Shown: positions 15,946 to 23,917 of the stretch, in pieces
Layout of the letters: each line of letters starts with the position of its first letter
How positions within the stretch are numbered: the first letter of the stretch is position 1
Source of the DNA: Myxococcales bacterium UBA5297
Lineage (GTDB): Bacteria > Myxococcota > Myxococcia > Myxococcales > UBA5297
Reading direction: 5' to 3'
Assembly (NCBI GenBank): GCA_002408385.1
Contig: DHSB01000068.1
Location: forward strand, 1 to 27,770
Length of the DNA: 27,770 nucleotides
Translations under genes and position numbers: made by a program
Notes under the pieces: model-generated
Databases searched by the model: none
What the model saw: only the letters and a program-made list of their open reading frames with translations
Told to the model about the DNA's origin: nothing

Positions 15946-18900
15946 TCAGTCGAGATCCATCCTGCCGACGACCAGTGTGACCGCGCCGCAATCGCCGGCG
16001 GGTGCCCGCACCACGAAGTAGTGCTCGGCGGTGCCGTCGATCAGGCTGAAGAGGTGGCACCCCTCGCCGAATTCAAAGAGCTCGAGGTACCCGCAGGTTT
16101 CGCCGCCGCTGGTGTCGCCGACCTCGACCTGCACTCCCTCCGGACCGGTCAGGCACAGCCCGTAGGTGCCGCTGCCGGTGAGGCTGATGACGACGTCGTT
16201 GTGGCCGGCCGGAGGATCGACGCCCAGGCCGTTCTCTCCCCAACCGCAGAGGCTGCCGGCAAAGCCGGAGCTGCCCTCGGGGACGGCGCTGGCGAAGACG
16301 GGGCTCGCGCACGACAACCCGGCGCACGGACCGACGCCGAAGCAGTCGGGGTCGGCGCAGTCGACCAGGCCGTCGCAGTCGTTGTCGACCCCGTCTTCGC
16401 AACCGAAGGCCGTGCTGCTCTCGCTCAGGAGCGGCCACATCGAGAGGCCCGCGTCGAGCGACGCGCTCGAATCGGCGACGCCCGGCAGCGAGGCGGTCAC
16501 CGAAATCGGATCCATCAGAAGCGGGGCGCCGACCGACACCAGAGCCACGACCACGCCGTTCTCGTCGGTTGTCGCCGAGGCGGTCGCGGTCCCCGTACCC
16601 GACGGGTTGCCGCCCGCCAGGAAGCCGGAGACGCTCGCGCTCGCGTCAGGATAGGAGACCGTCAACTCGACGGGCACGCCGGCCGCCAACGTCGGGTTGC
16701 CAAACGCGTCGAGGAGCCCGACCTCGATGACCGCCGGTGTGGCACAGGCCAAGTTCGCCGAGGCGAGCGCGCGCGCGGTCACCGAAGCAGAGCGCGGCGT
16801 GCTGTTCGGCACGAAGCCGACCAGGCCGTAGCCCCAGCCGAACGAGTCGATCGCCACGTCGTCGACGTACCAACCCGGGCCATTGGGGAGCGCTTCGGAC
16901 GCGTTGCTTTCGAGCAGGAAGCCGAGCAGCGCGGTCGCCTCGGAAGAGCTCCAGATCGTCCACAGCTCGACCTCCTGCCAGCCGCTGCTCGCCCCGGTGA
17001 ACTGGTGGTCGCCCCACCGGTCGTAGGGATCCCAGCAGGGCCCGACGCCCGGCGCCGACGCGTAGGGCTCGCCAAAAGGCGTCTCGCGGCTCAGGGCCCC
17101 GGCGCCGAAGTAGACCTGGGCCGACGCCGGTGCGCACTGCGTGGGCGCCGGCTCGTCGTAGGCCCTCTCGTTCTCTGGCCTCCAGGCCTGCAGCGCGCCC
17201 AGCTCGTACCAGTGGCTAAAGCGCAGGCGGAAGTACTGCGGGTAGCCGCCGCCGAGCAGGGCCACGGTGGTCGTCGCCTGGTGCGGGAGGGTCGGGATCG
17301 GCTGGTGCTCGAAGTTGCCCGCGAGGTTGGTGGCGAGCACGCCGGTGCCGCCGTGCGCCGCGTTCGGGCCCGAGGTCGGGGCGCCGATCTCCCAATCGCC
17401 AATGCGGCGCCAGTCGAGCTCTCCCGATTCGAAGTCGTGCCGCGCGACCTCGCGCCAGCCGCCGCCGCGCAACAAGCGGCCGGTGCTCTGGAGCGCGGCG
17501 GAGACGACCTCGACGCGAGCCAGGCCGGCCGCGCCCGCGCTGAAGAGCTGCACGGTCGCAACGCCGCTGGTCGTGGAGATCGAGGTGGTCGTCAGCCCGT
17601 TGTCGAAGGCCTCGAAGGTGGCCGGCACCGGGCTGCCCATCGTGCTCAGCACGACGTCCGCCTCCTGATCGGTGAGCGGATTGCCGTAGGCGTCGGTCAC
17701 CCGGAAGGTGAGGGTGGCGCCCTGCGTGTCGGAGACCTCGACGTCGGAGACCGCGTCCATGAGCACGAGCGCCGGGGTCCCGGCGACCACCTCGAGCGAG
17801 AAGTCGGCCTCGACCCGGTTGCCGTCCCTTCCGGCGACGGCGCGCACCTGCGCCTCGCCTATCCTTCCGCCGGCCCGGACGTTGTTCCAGGCGCCGCCTT
17901 TTCGGTCGCTGGTGGTGCGTGAGCGCTCGCCCGCGGCGTTCGTACCGTTCCAGTCGACCCTGACCTCGGGCAGCGGGAGGCCGCAACGGTTGGTGATGTT
18001 GATCAGGAGGGGACGCTCGAAGACCTCGCCCGCGCGCGCGGTCTGGTGGTCGCCGCCGACGATGCTGATGAGCGCCGGGGCGTCGTCGGCGACCACGCGC
18101 AGCGGCGCCGAGGCGTACTGCTCGTCGAGGTCCCGCACGAAGAGCCGGATCTCGTAGTCGCCGGCCGCGTCCGGATAGAAGAAGGTCGTCGGTGCCTCGC
18201 GATTGCTGAAGGTGCCGCCGCCGCTCTCGGCGGGCGAGCGGGTGACGATCCACTGGAAGAGCAGCGGCTCGCCCGCGGGATGGACGGTGGCGCTCGCGTC
18301 GAGCGAGACCTCGGTGCGATTGGGCAGGCCGCACGCGCCCGAGACGATCCGCGCGACGACCGAGAGCGCTGTCGCCGGCTCGGCCGGCTCGACGACGAGC
18401 CGCACCTCGGCGCTCGCCTCGTCGCCGTTCTCGTCGGTGACCTTCAGGCTGGCGGTGAACTCGCCGGCCGCCTCGTAGACGTGGACCGGGTTGGCGACGT
18501 TCGACTTGGCGCCGTCGCCGAGCTCCCAGGCGTAGCTGAGCGCGCCGTCACCCCCGCCGGCAATGGCCTGGAAGGCGACGCGTAGGGGCGCTTCGCCGCG
18601 GGTGACGTCGGCGTGGGCCCAGGCCTCGGGCTTCTTGTTCGACCAGACAACGATAGTGACCACGTCGCTGCCCTCGTCGCCGTCGGCATCGCTGGCCGTC
18701 ACCCGCACCTGATAGGTGCCGGGCTCGGCGAACTCGTGCGTCACCTGCAGCCCGCTGCCGGTCTTGCTGTCGGCAAAGTCCCAGGCGAGCGCCTTGTCGC
18801 CTTTGGCGCCAGTGACCGCCGCGCTGAAGGCCACGGTCAGCGGCGCGGGGCCCCGCGCCGGATGCGCCTCGATGCGCACGCTGGGCACGTCACCCCCGGC

Positions 18901-19008
18901 ACCGCCTTTGGGAAGCGGCTGCGTCGTCTCCTCGCCCCCACAGGCGACCAGCCCCACGAGGCTCACCGCCAGGGCGATCCTCCCCATCGCACGCTGTCGC
19001 ACGCTCAT
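15946..19008 (-). CDS. Large secreted PKD/Ig-like repeat lipoprotein with MopE-type motif
   Basis: A 1020-aa surface lipoprotein. The signal ends in LVAC with the lipidated Cys at 23, followed by a short linker. Two clear PKD domains follow (about 43-122 and 125-207; e.g. TYQVRVTASDADGDEGSD and SYAWELGDG), then a third PKD-like segment (about 212-308). Big-1/invasin-like modules lie near 413-510 (VTDAYGNPLTDQEADVVL) and again near 740-850 (LLDAFGNPTLAAGVPVEL). Between them (about 520-715) is a jelly-roll domain ending in GWYVDDVAID, as in MAM/immune-inhibitor-A-type domains. CEDGVDNDCDGLVDCADPDC (870-889) is the MopE-like, probably calcium-binding, motif common in myxobacteria. The last 120 residues resemble a pre-peptidase C-terminal domain. 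The ATG at 19008 has AAAGGAG upstream; the open frame further upstream is not coding in character. No protease domain is visible, so an adhesive or structural role is likely. Confidence 0.9.
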   Translation of the reverse strand: MSVRQRAMGRIALAVSLVGLVACGGEETTQPLPKGGAGGDVPSVRIEAHPARGPAPLTVAFSAAVTGAKGDKALAWDFADSKTGSGLQVTHEFAEPGTYQVRVTASDADGDEGSDVVTIVVWSNKKPEAWAHADVTRGEAPLRVAFQAIAGGGDGALSYAWELGDGAKSNVANPVHVYEAAGEFTASLKVTDENGDEASAEVRLVVEPAEPATALSVVARIVSGACGLPNRTEVSLDASATVHPAGEPLLFQWIVTRSPAESGGGTFSNREAPTTFFYPDAAGDYEIRLFVRDLDEQYASAPLRVVADDAPALISIVGGDHQTARAGEVFERPLLINITNRCGLPLPEVRVDWNGTNAAGERSRTTSDRKGGAWNNVRAGGRIGEAQVRAVAGRDGNRVEADFSLEVVAGTPALVLMDAVSDVEVSDTQGATLTFRVTDAYGNPLTDQEADVVLSTMGSPVPATFEAFDNGLTTTSISTTSGVATVQLFSAGAAGLARVEVVSAALQSTGRLLRGGGWREVARHDFESGELDWRRIGDWEIGAPTSGPNAAHGGTGVLATNLAGNFEHQPIPTLPHQATTTVALLGGGYPQYFRLRFSHWYELGALQAWRPENERAYDEPAPTQCAPASAQVYFGAGALSRETPFGEPYASAPGVGPCWDPYDRWGDHQFTGASSGWQEVELWTIWSSSEATALLGFLLESNASEALPNGPGWYVDDVAIDSFGWGYGLVGFVPNSTPRSASVTARALASANLACATPAVIEVGLLDAFGNPTLAAGVPVELTVSYPDASASVSGFLAGGNPSGTGTATASATTDENGVVVALVSVGAPLLMDPISVTASLPGVADSSASLDAGLSMWPLLSESSTAFGCEDGVDNDCDGLVDCADPDCFGVGPCAGLSCASPVFASAVPEGSSGFAGSLCGWGENGLGVDPPAGHNDVVISLTGSGTYGLCLTGPEGVQVEVGDTSGGETCGYLELFEFGEGCHLFSLIDGTAEHYFVVRAPAGDCGAVTLVVGRMDLD

Positions 19009-19266
19009 GTTCGTCTCCTTTGGTGAGATTTCCAGACCTGAACCTACTACGGGCCCGCCTCCCCGGTGTACCGCCGGCCCGGCGGGCGGACGCGAGGCGG
19101 ATGCTGGACCGCCGGGACCGCGACCTTTCGCCGGCCCCTCGCCCGCCGGAAGGGCGGCGCACAGCGGGACGGATGCCCGAGCGGCAGTTTCGGGCGATAG
19201 TGCGCCGCGAAGCGCTCGCCCGGCGTGACGGATGCCGCTGCCGGCGAGCCGCCCGGAGGCAGCCCG

Positions 19267-19509
19267 ATGATCGTCGAAGTCCCTCACCGCCGGCTCGCGG
19301 CGGAGACGCTCCAGAAGCTGATCGAGGAATTCGTCACCCGCGACGGCACCGACTACGGCGAGCAGGAGGCCTCGCTCGAGCGCAAGGTCGAGGACGTGCG
19401 GCGCCAGCTCGAGCGCGGCGAGGCGGTGGTGCTCTTCGACTCGGAGAGCGGCTCGACGCACGTCTCGCCGAAGGCGCGGGGCGCGACCGGAGCGGGCGGG
19501 GGCGAGTAG
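19267..19509 (+). CDS. YheU family (UPF0270) small protein
   Basis: An 80-aa cytoplasmic protein matching the YheU/UPF0270 pattern: MIVEVPHRRLAAETLQKLIE, then EFVTRDGTDYGEQEASLERK and VEDVRRQLERGEAVVLFDSE. The core AETL..LIEEFV.R.GTDYGE and the RQL..GEAV..F run are nearly as in E. coli YheU (72 aa). The ATG at 19267 has GGAGG 7 bases upstream and begins at the family's usual start; an in-frame upstream start at 19225 adds 14 alanine/glycine/proline-rich residues that other members lack. The C-terminal tail after HVSPKARG is glycine-rich. Function of the family is unknown. It is divergent from the PKD lipoprotein gene. Confidence 0.88.
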   Translation: MIVEVPHRRLAAETLQKLIEEFVTRDGTDYGEQEASLERKVEDVRRQLERGEAVVLFDSESGSTHVSPKARGATGAGGGE

Positions 19510-19739
19510 CGGCGGTGGGTCCTCGCCGCCGAGGGCCGGGAGGAGGGTGGTGCGTTCGGCGGAGCGGACTTGGCCTGCCCACCCGCTCTTCCTTCGCGTC
19601 CAGCCGCGGGCTCTTGGTTTCCCATCCGGCGTTGACTTGGAGCCTCGAGTCAGAGGCCCGGGGCCTGCCGGAGCCATTTTGGTCGCGGCTTGGCCGGCTT
19701 GGGTTAGGTTTGCAGCGATTCTCACCGGAGGAGGTTCGG

Positions 19740-20258
19740 ATGGCCGAGGTCAAGTACACCGAGTTCGCGCAGCAGGCCGTCAGCATGGCCGACATCTTCA
19801 ACGGGACCTTCCACAAACCCCTCCCGGGCCGGCCGGCAGACTTTCGCGTCGAGCTCGCGATTCCGGACGGACCCTCGACCGCCGGCGGGCGGCAGGGCAC
19901 GCAGCACATCAAGCTCGTCCCGGTCAACGGCCGGGGGACGACGCTGGTCGTTGGCTGGGCGAACCAGGCCGCGGGCAAGGCGGAGATCCGCGGCTGGGAG
20001 CAGGTCAGGGCGATCGCCGCCGGGCGCCGCGGGAGCACCGGCCTGCCCGACGAGGCGGCCTACCGCAAGTTGATGCTCGACATGAAGCGCTTCTTCGAGC
20101 GCGAAGGGCTCGAGGTGAAGGTCGTCGCCACCTTCCGGCGCGAAGACGTCGACGAGGGGCCCGAGCCCTCCTCAGGGCTTCCGCTCGCCTACCTGTTCGG
20201 TGGGCTCGTGATCGGGCTCGCCCTCATCCTGCTCTTCGCGCTCTTCTTCCCGAAGTAG
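19740..20258 (+). CDS. Tail-anchored protein of unknown function
   Basis: A 172-aa protein starting at ATG 19740, which follows a strong GGAGGAGG ribosome binding site. The N-terminal 145 residues are soluble (AQQAVSMADIFNGTFHKPLP; TLVVGWANQAAGKAEIRGWE; KLMLDMKRFFEREGLEVKVV) and end in an acidic, proline-rich linker (EDVDEGPEPSSG). A single hydrophobic helix at about 149-170 (LAYLFGGLVIGLALILLFAL) closes the chain two residues before its end. This is the layout of a tail-anchored inner-membrane protein with its domain in the cytoplasm. No signal peptide or enzymatic motif is seen, and I do not recognise the family. It lies 230 bp after the YheU-family gene and ends at a strong hairpin shared with ssnA. 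Confidence 0.82.
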   Translation: MAEVKYTEFAQQAVSMADIFNGTFHKPLPGRPADFRVELAIPDGPSTAGGRQGTQHIKLVPVNGRGTTLVVGWANQAAGKAEIRGWEQVRAIAAGRRGSTGLPDEAAYRKLMLDMKRFFEREGLEVKVVATFRREDVDEGPEPSSGLPLAYLFGGLVIGLALILLFALFFPK

Positions 20259-20281
20259 GCCGGGCGCCGACGGCGACAGGT

Positions 20282-20337
20282 CGACGCCAATAGAAAAGCG
20301 GGCGCCGCTTCGGCGCCCGCTTCGGTCTTTGGCGTCG
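20282..20337. terminator. Nested bidirectional terminator between the tail-anchored protein gene and ssnA
   Basis: An outer perfect 9-bp stem (20282-20290 with 20329-20337) encloses AGA/TCT pairing and an inner perfect 12-bp stem (20296-20307 with 20311-20322, 3-base loop). On the minus strand the inner hairpin is followed by a TTTTCT tract, and on the plus strand by TTCGGTCTTT. It sits between convergent stop codons (20258 and 20353), so it probably ends both transcripts. Confidence 0.72.
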
Positions 20338-20352
20338 GTATCGGAGGCCGGG

Positions 20353-21702
20353 CTACTCGATGGCCGCGAACCGCCGCCAGGTCTCGGGCGAGAGCTTCGC
20401 GGCCCGCTCGCACATTTCGCGCCAGTCGAGCGTCTTGAGCTCCTTGCCCTGCATCAGCACCTTGCCGTCGACGATGGTGGTGTCGACCGGGGCTGCGGCG
20501 ACCCCGAAGAGGACGTGGCCGAGCACGTTGCCCGGCTCGATCGGCGTGAACGGCACGTGGTCGGAGACGATGAGGTCGGCGGGGGCGCCCACCTTGAGCT
20601 CGCCGAGCGTGCGGCCGAAGTAGCGCGAGGCGATGAGCGGGTTGGCCTTCAGCAGCATCTGCGCGAGCTCGACGAAGCCGACCCGCGGGTCCTTCGCCTC
20701 GTGGTGGCGCAGGAAGAGCCCCGCGCGCACCTCCTCGCGCATGTCGCTGGTCATCCCGTCGGTGCCCAGGCCGACGAGGATCCCGCGCTCGATCATGTCG
20801 AGCACGCGCGCGGCGCCGACCGCGTTGTTCATGTTCGACTGCGGGTTGTGCACCACGGTGGTCTTCGTCTCGCGCAGCAGGTCGATCTCGCGGTCGTCGA
20901 CGTGGATGCTGTGGACGGCCATCGTCTTCTCGCCGAGCGCGCCGGCCTGGTGCAGCCGCTCGACGACGCGCTTGCCGTACTTGGCCAGGCTGTCCTGCTG
21001 ATCGGCGAGCCCCTCGGCGACGTGGACGTGCAGGCCGGTGTCGAACTCCTTGGCGAGCGCCACGCAGCGCTCGAGCGTCGGGTCGCCGATGGTCATCGCC
21101 GCGTGCAGGCCGACCAGGCCGTGCAGCCGGCCGGTCGTGTCAGCCTTGGCCCGCTCGAGCCAGGCGCGGCTCTCGGCGATCCCCTCGTCGGTGCCCTGCT
21201 GGCCGTTGCGGTCGGTCACCTCGTAGCAGAGCGAGGCGCGGATGCCCGACTTGAGGACCACCTTGCCAATGCGGTCGAGGCTGCCGCGGATGGCGTTGGG
21301 GCTCGCGTGGTGGTCGAGCAGGGTGGTGGTGCCGGCGCGGATGGCGCGGGCGACCGGGATGAGCGCCGAGAGCTCGACGTCGTCCAGGGTCAGGGCGCGG
21401 TCGAGCTTCCACCAGAGGTTCTCGAGGACGGCGACGAAGTCGGCCGAGGGCTTCGAGGAGATGCCACAGGCGAAGGTGCTGTAGAGGTGGTGGTGGGCGC
21501 AGACGAAGCCCGGGAGGATGGTGCCGCCCTTGGCGTCGATGAGCTCGGCGTCGGGGTAGCGCGCCCTCAGGTCGGCGCACTTGCCTATCTCTTTGACGAG
21601 GTTGCCCTCGATGAGCACGGCACCGTCGGGGATGACCTGGTTGTCGTCGCCGAGGGTGAGCACCACGCCGTTGGCCACCAACTTCCGCTCGCTGTTCGCC
21701 AT
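20353..21702 (-). CDS. ssnA: SsnA-type amidohydrolase (putative aminohydrolase)
   Basis: A 449-aa metal-dependent hydrolase of the amidohydrolase superfamily, SsnA branch (near guanine/chlorohydrolase deaminases). The metal ligands expected for the fold are present: GFVCAHHHLYS (65-75, HxH), HVHVAE (225-230), VHSIH (263-267) and GLGTDGM (311-317, Asp315). HNPQSNMNNAVG (285-296) is typical of SsnA, where the N..MN stretch replaces the SN.KLG of deaminases. The ATG at 21702 has AAGGAG seven bases upstream; eight extra upstream codons are possible but lack a site. In E. coli ssnA lies directly after ygfK and before ygfM, in the cluster tied to selenium-dependent molybdenum hydroxylase and to anaerobic urate use. 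Its substrate is not established; a ring-opening or deamination step on a purine derivative is the working idea. Divergent from the second amidohydrolase gene. Confidence 0.93.
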   Translation of the reverse strand: MANSERKLVANGVVLTLGDDNQVIPDGAVLIEGNLVKEIGKCADLRARYPDAELIDAKGGTILPGFVCAHHHLYSTFACGISSKPSADFVAVLENLWWKLDRALTLDDVELSALIPVARAIRAGTTTLLDHHASPNAIRGSLDRIGKVVLKSGIRASLCYEVTDRNGQQGTDEGIAESRAWLERAKADTTGRLHGLVGLHAAMTIGDPTLERCVALAKEFDTGLHVHVAEGLADQQDSLAKYGKRVVERLHQAGALGEKTMAVHSIHVDDREIDLLRETKTTVVHNPQSNMNNAVGAARVLDMIERGILVGLGTDGMTSDMREEVRAGLFLRHHEAKDPRVGFVELAQMLLKANPLIASRYFGRTLGELKVGAPADLIVSDHVPFTPIEPGNVLGHVLFGVAAAPVDTTIVDGKVLMQGKELKTLDWREMCERAAKLSPETWRRFAAIE

Positions 21703-22046
21703 GTCGTCTCCTTGAGAAGGTGTCATTCGGGCAAGGTTGGCGACTTTCCGACTTTCGGACCGCGACCGTCAAGGCTGGCGCGCCCTGCGCGGCATGCGCT
21801 CGCCGGTCGTCGAGACGCTCGGACTCGAGGGGGCGTCCTCGGGCTCGGCCGCAAGGGCGCGGGAGCCTCGCCGAGACAGCGCCAATAGCGGCCGGCCGGG
21901 CGAGGGCTCGGGAGGTCGCCCAGCCCCAATGTTTGGGCTAGACCGTTCAGTGTCGGCTCCACTACGATTTGCCGCTCGTTCGTGGCGCGGCAAGCCGGGC
22001 AGGCGCCCGGGCCTGCGCGTCCCCCTTCTCCCCCGAGGGTCAACTG
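21703..22046. other. Divergent promoter region between ssnA and the deaminase gene
   Basis: The 344-base spacer between divergent starts must hold both promoters. Visible elements are the near-palindrome AGCCCCAATGTTTGGGCT (21922-21939, one mismatch pair) and an inverted TGCCGC/GCGGCA pair around 21970-21993. No good sigma-70 -35/-10 pair stands out. No ORF here is supportable. Confidence 0.45.
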
Positions 22047-23468
22047 ATGGCGCTGTTGATCAAGAGCATCGGCTACATCGCGACGATGGACGACGCCGGG
22101 CGCGAGCTGCGCGACGGCTGGATCCTCGTCGACGGCCCGGCGATCGTCGCCCTCGGCGACGGCGAGCCGCCCGAGCGCTCCGACATCACCGAGACGATCG
22201 ACGCCAAGGGCGCGCTGGCCATCCCCGGCATGGTCAACACGCACCACCACCTGTACCAGACCTTCCAGCGCAACCTGCCGCTGGTGCAGGACGCCAAGCT
22301 TTTCGACTGGCTCGTCGGCCTCTACGAGGTCTGGCGCGAGCTGCGGCCCGAGGACGTGCACGTCAGCGCGAAGCTCGGCCTGGGCGAGCTGCTGCTGACC
22401 GGTTGCACCACGGTCGCCGACCACTTCTACGTCTTTCCGCACGGCCAGACCGGCGAGCTGCTCGACGAGACGATCCACGCCGCTCGCGAGCTGGGCGTGC
22501 GCTTCCACCCGAGCCGCGGCTCGATGTCGCGCGGCCGCTCGCAGGGAGGCCTGCCGCCCGACGACGTGGTGCAGAAGCCCGAGGAGATCCTCGTCGACAG
22601 CGAGCGCGTGGTCGCCAAGTACCACGACGCCTCGCGCTACAGCATGTGCCGGCTGACCCTGGCGCCTTGCTCGCCCTTTTCGGTCACCGACGAGCTGCTC
22701 ATCGAGTCGGCCAAGCTCGCCCGGACGCGCGGAGTGCGCCTGCACACCCACCTCGCCGAGACGCAGGACGAGAACGACTTCTGCCAGAAGACCGTCGGCG
22801 CCCGCCCGCTCGCCTACATGGAGAAGTGCGGCTGGCTCGGCCCCGACGTCTGGTACGCCCACGGCGTCTGGCTCAACGAGGAAGAGCTGAAGCTGATGGC
22901 CAAGACCGGCACCGGCATCGCCCACTGCCCGACCTCGAACCTGCGGCTCGGCTCGGGCATCGCCCCGATCCCCAAGGCGCTCGAGCTCGGCGTGCCGGTC
23001 GGCCTCGCGGTGGACGGCTCGGCCTCCAACGACGCCTCGGACATGATCCGCGAGCTGCAGATGTGCACGATGGTCCACCGCGTGGGCACCGGGGTCGAGG
23101 CGATGCCCGCGCGCCGCGCGCTGCGCGTCGCCACCCGCGGCGGGGCGAAGGTGCTCGGGCGCGACGACATCGGTCAGCTCGCCCCGGGCATGGCCGCCGA
23201 CATCGTGCTCTTCGGGCTCGACGACCTCGGCCTCGCCGGCGCGATGCACGACCCGCTCGCCGCGCTCGCCTTTACCACCGGCATCCGCCGGGCGCAGACC
23301 GTCCTGGTCAACGGCAAGCTCGTGGTTCGGGAGGGGCGACTGCAGAACGTGGACACCGCTGAGCTGTTCGCCCGCTCGAATCGCCTCGCCGCCGGCATGG
23401 TCGAGCGCGCCTCGGCGCGCACCAAGATCGACTTCCTCTCGCGGCGCGAGGGCGGCTCGGCGGTCTGA
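22047..23468 (+). CDS. 8-oxoguanine deaminase/AtzB-like amidohydrolase
   Basis: A 473-aa amidohydrolase of the 8-oxoguanine deaminase and hydroxydechloroatrazine ethylaminohydrolase group. It hydrolyses an exocyclic amino group of a purine or triazine ring; for 8-oxoguanine the product is urate. Metal and substrate motifs are intact: NTHHHLYQTFQRN (64-76), HTHLAET (233-239), YAHG (270-273), HCPTSNLRLGSG (293-304) and AVDGSASND (321-329). The SRGSMSRGRSQGGLPPD stretch (156-172) is the loop typical of 8-oxoguanine deaminases (as in Pseudomonas aeruginosa PA0142). The ATG at 22047 has GAGGGT upstream; the longer open frame from 21969 adds residues before the conserved MALLIKSIGYIATMDD start. Substrate choice between 8-oxoguanine and a related aminopurine cannot be fixed by eye, but the purine-type neighbours favour it. 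Confidence 0.9.
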   Translation: MALLIKSIGYIATMDDAGRELRDGWILVDGPAIVALGDGEPPERSDITETIDAKGALAIPGMVNTHHHLYQTFQRNLPLVQDAKLFDWLVGLYEVWRELRPEDVHVSAKLGLGELLLTGCTTVADHFYVFPHGQTGELLDETIHAARELGVRFHPSRGSMSRGRSQGGLPPDDVVQKPEEILVDSERVVAKYHDASRYSMCRLTLAPCSPFSVTDELLIESAKLARTRGVRLHTHLAETQDENDFCQKTVGARPLAYMEKCGWLGPDVWYAHGVWLNEEELKLMAKTGTGIAHCPTSNLRLGSGIAPIPKALELGVPVGLAVDGSASNDASDMIRELQMCTMVHRVGTGVEAMPARRALRVATRGGAKVLGRDDIGQLAPGMAADIVLFGLDDLGLAGAMHDPLAALAFTTGIRRAQTVLVNGKLVVREGRLQNVDTAELFARSNRLAAGMVERASARTKIDFLSRREGGSAV

Positions 23469-23917
23469 AGATCTGTCGAGAGAAGCTTCTTCGACTCCGT
23501 CCGTTTCCGCTCACCCTGAGCGTAGCTTTCGGCGCGCGAGTGGCGGGAGCGCAGTCGACTCCCTCATTCCTCGGGTGGCTTCGCTCAGGCCTCTCGACTT
23601 TGCTCGAAGTGAGTCGGTGGGGGCGGGCCGCGCTCAAGGAGACTTCCCGACGCGTCTCGAGGGACCGCAAGCCGGCGCGCGCGAGGGGCAAGGTGTGGGC
23701 GCGGGCCGCGCCTCGCCGCAGCAGAGACTCGACTGTGTCCGGAAGTTGTTGGAGGAACGGGCGTCTTCTTGACATAGAATCGCCGCGCAGATTCAGACCC
23801 CACCCTGCCTCCGAAACGCCGCGAGCGAGTGACGCCCGGTCGAGCTGAAGGGAGCTCTCTCGACCGCGACGTGGGCGGGGCAAATTACCGTTGAGCCACC
23901 AGCCAAAGGATCCACTC
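23469..23917. other. Spacer with repeat-like sequence upstream of the Mo-hydroxylase operon
   Basis: About 450 bases with no supportable gene. The part at 23488-23620 is rich in CTTCG/CGAAG and CGACTC/GAGTCG inverted words (CTTCGACTCCG; GCTCACCCTGAGCGTAG; CTCGACTTTGCTCGAAGTGA). This style is typical of dispersed intergenic repeat families in GC-rich genomes. The right part contains the TTGACA candidate promoter. The leader from that point to the ATG at 23918 is about 140 nt. Confidence 0.45.
23769..23797 (+). promoter_or_regulatory. Candidate promoter of the molybdenum-hydroxylase operon
   Basis: A perfect -35 hexamer TTGACA lies at 23769-23774, with a weak -10 (ATTCAG/TTCAGA) 16-17 bp on. 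Alternatively TAGAAT (23775-23780) is itself a near-consensus -10 but lacks a matching -35. It is the best promoter-like sequence before the operon. Confidence 0.35.

Noticed and set aside
15311..16021. A 236-codon plus-strand ORF in the long spacer
   Set aside because: Arg/Pro/Ser-rich, no ribosome binding site or motif, and it overlaps the lipoprotein 3' end and terminator.
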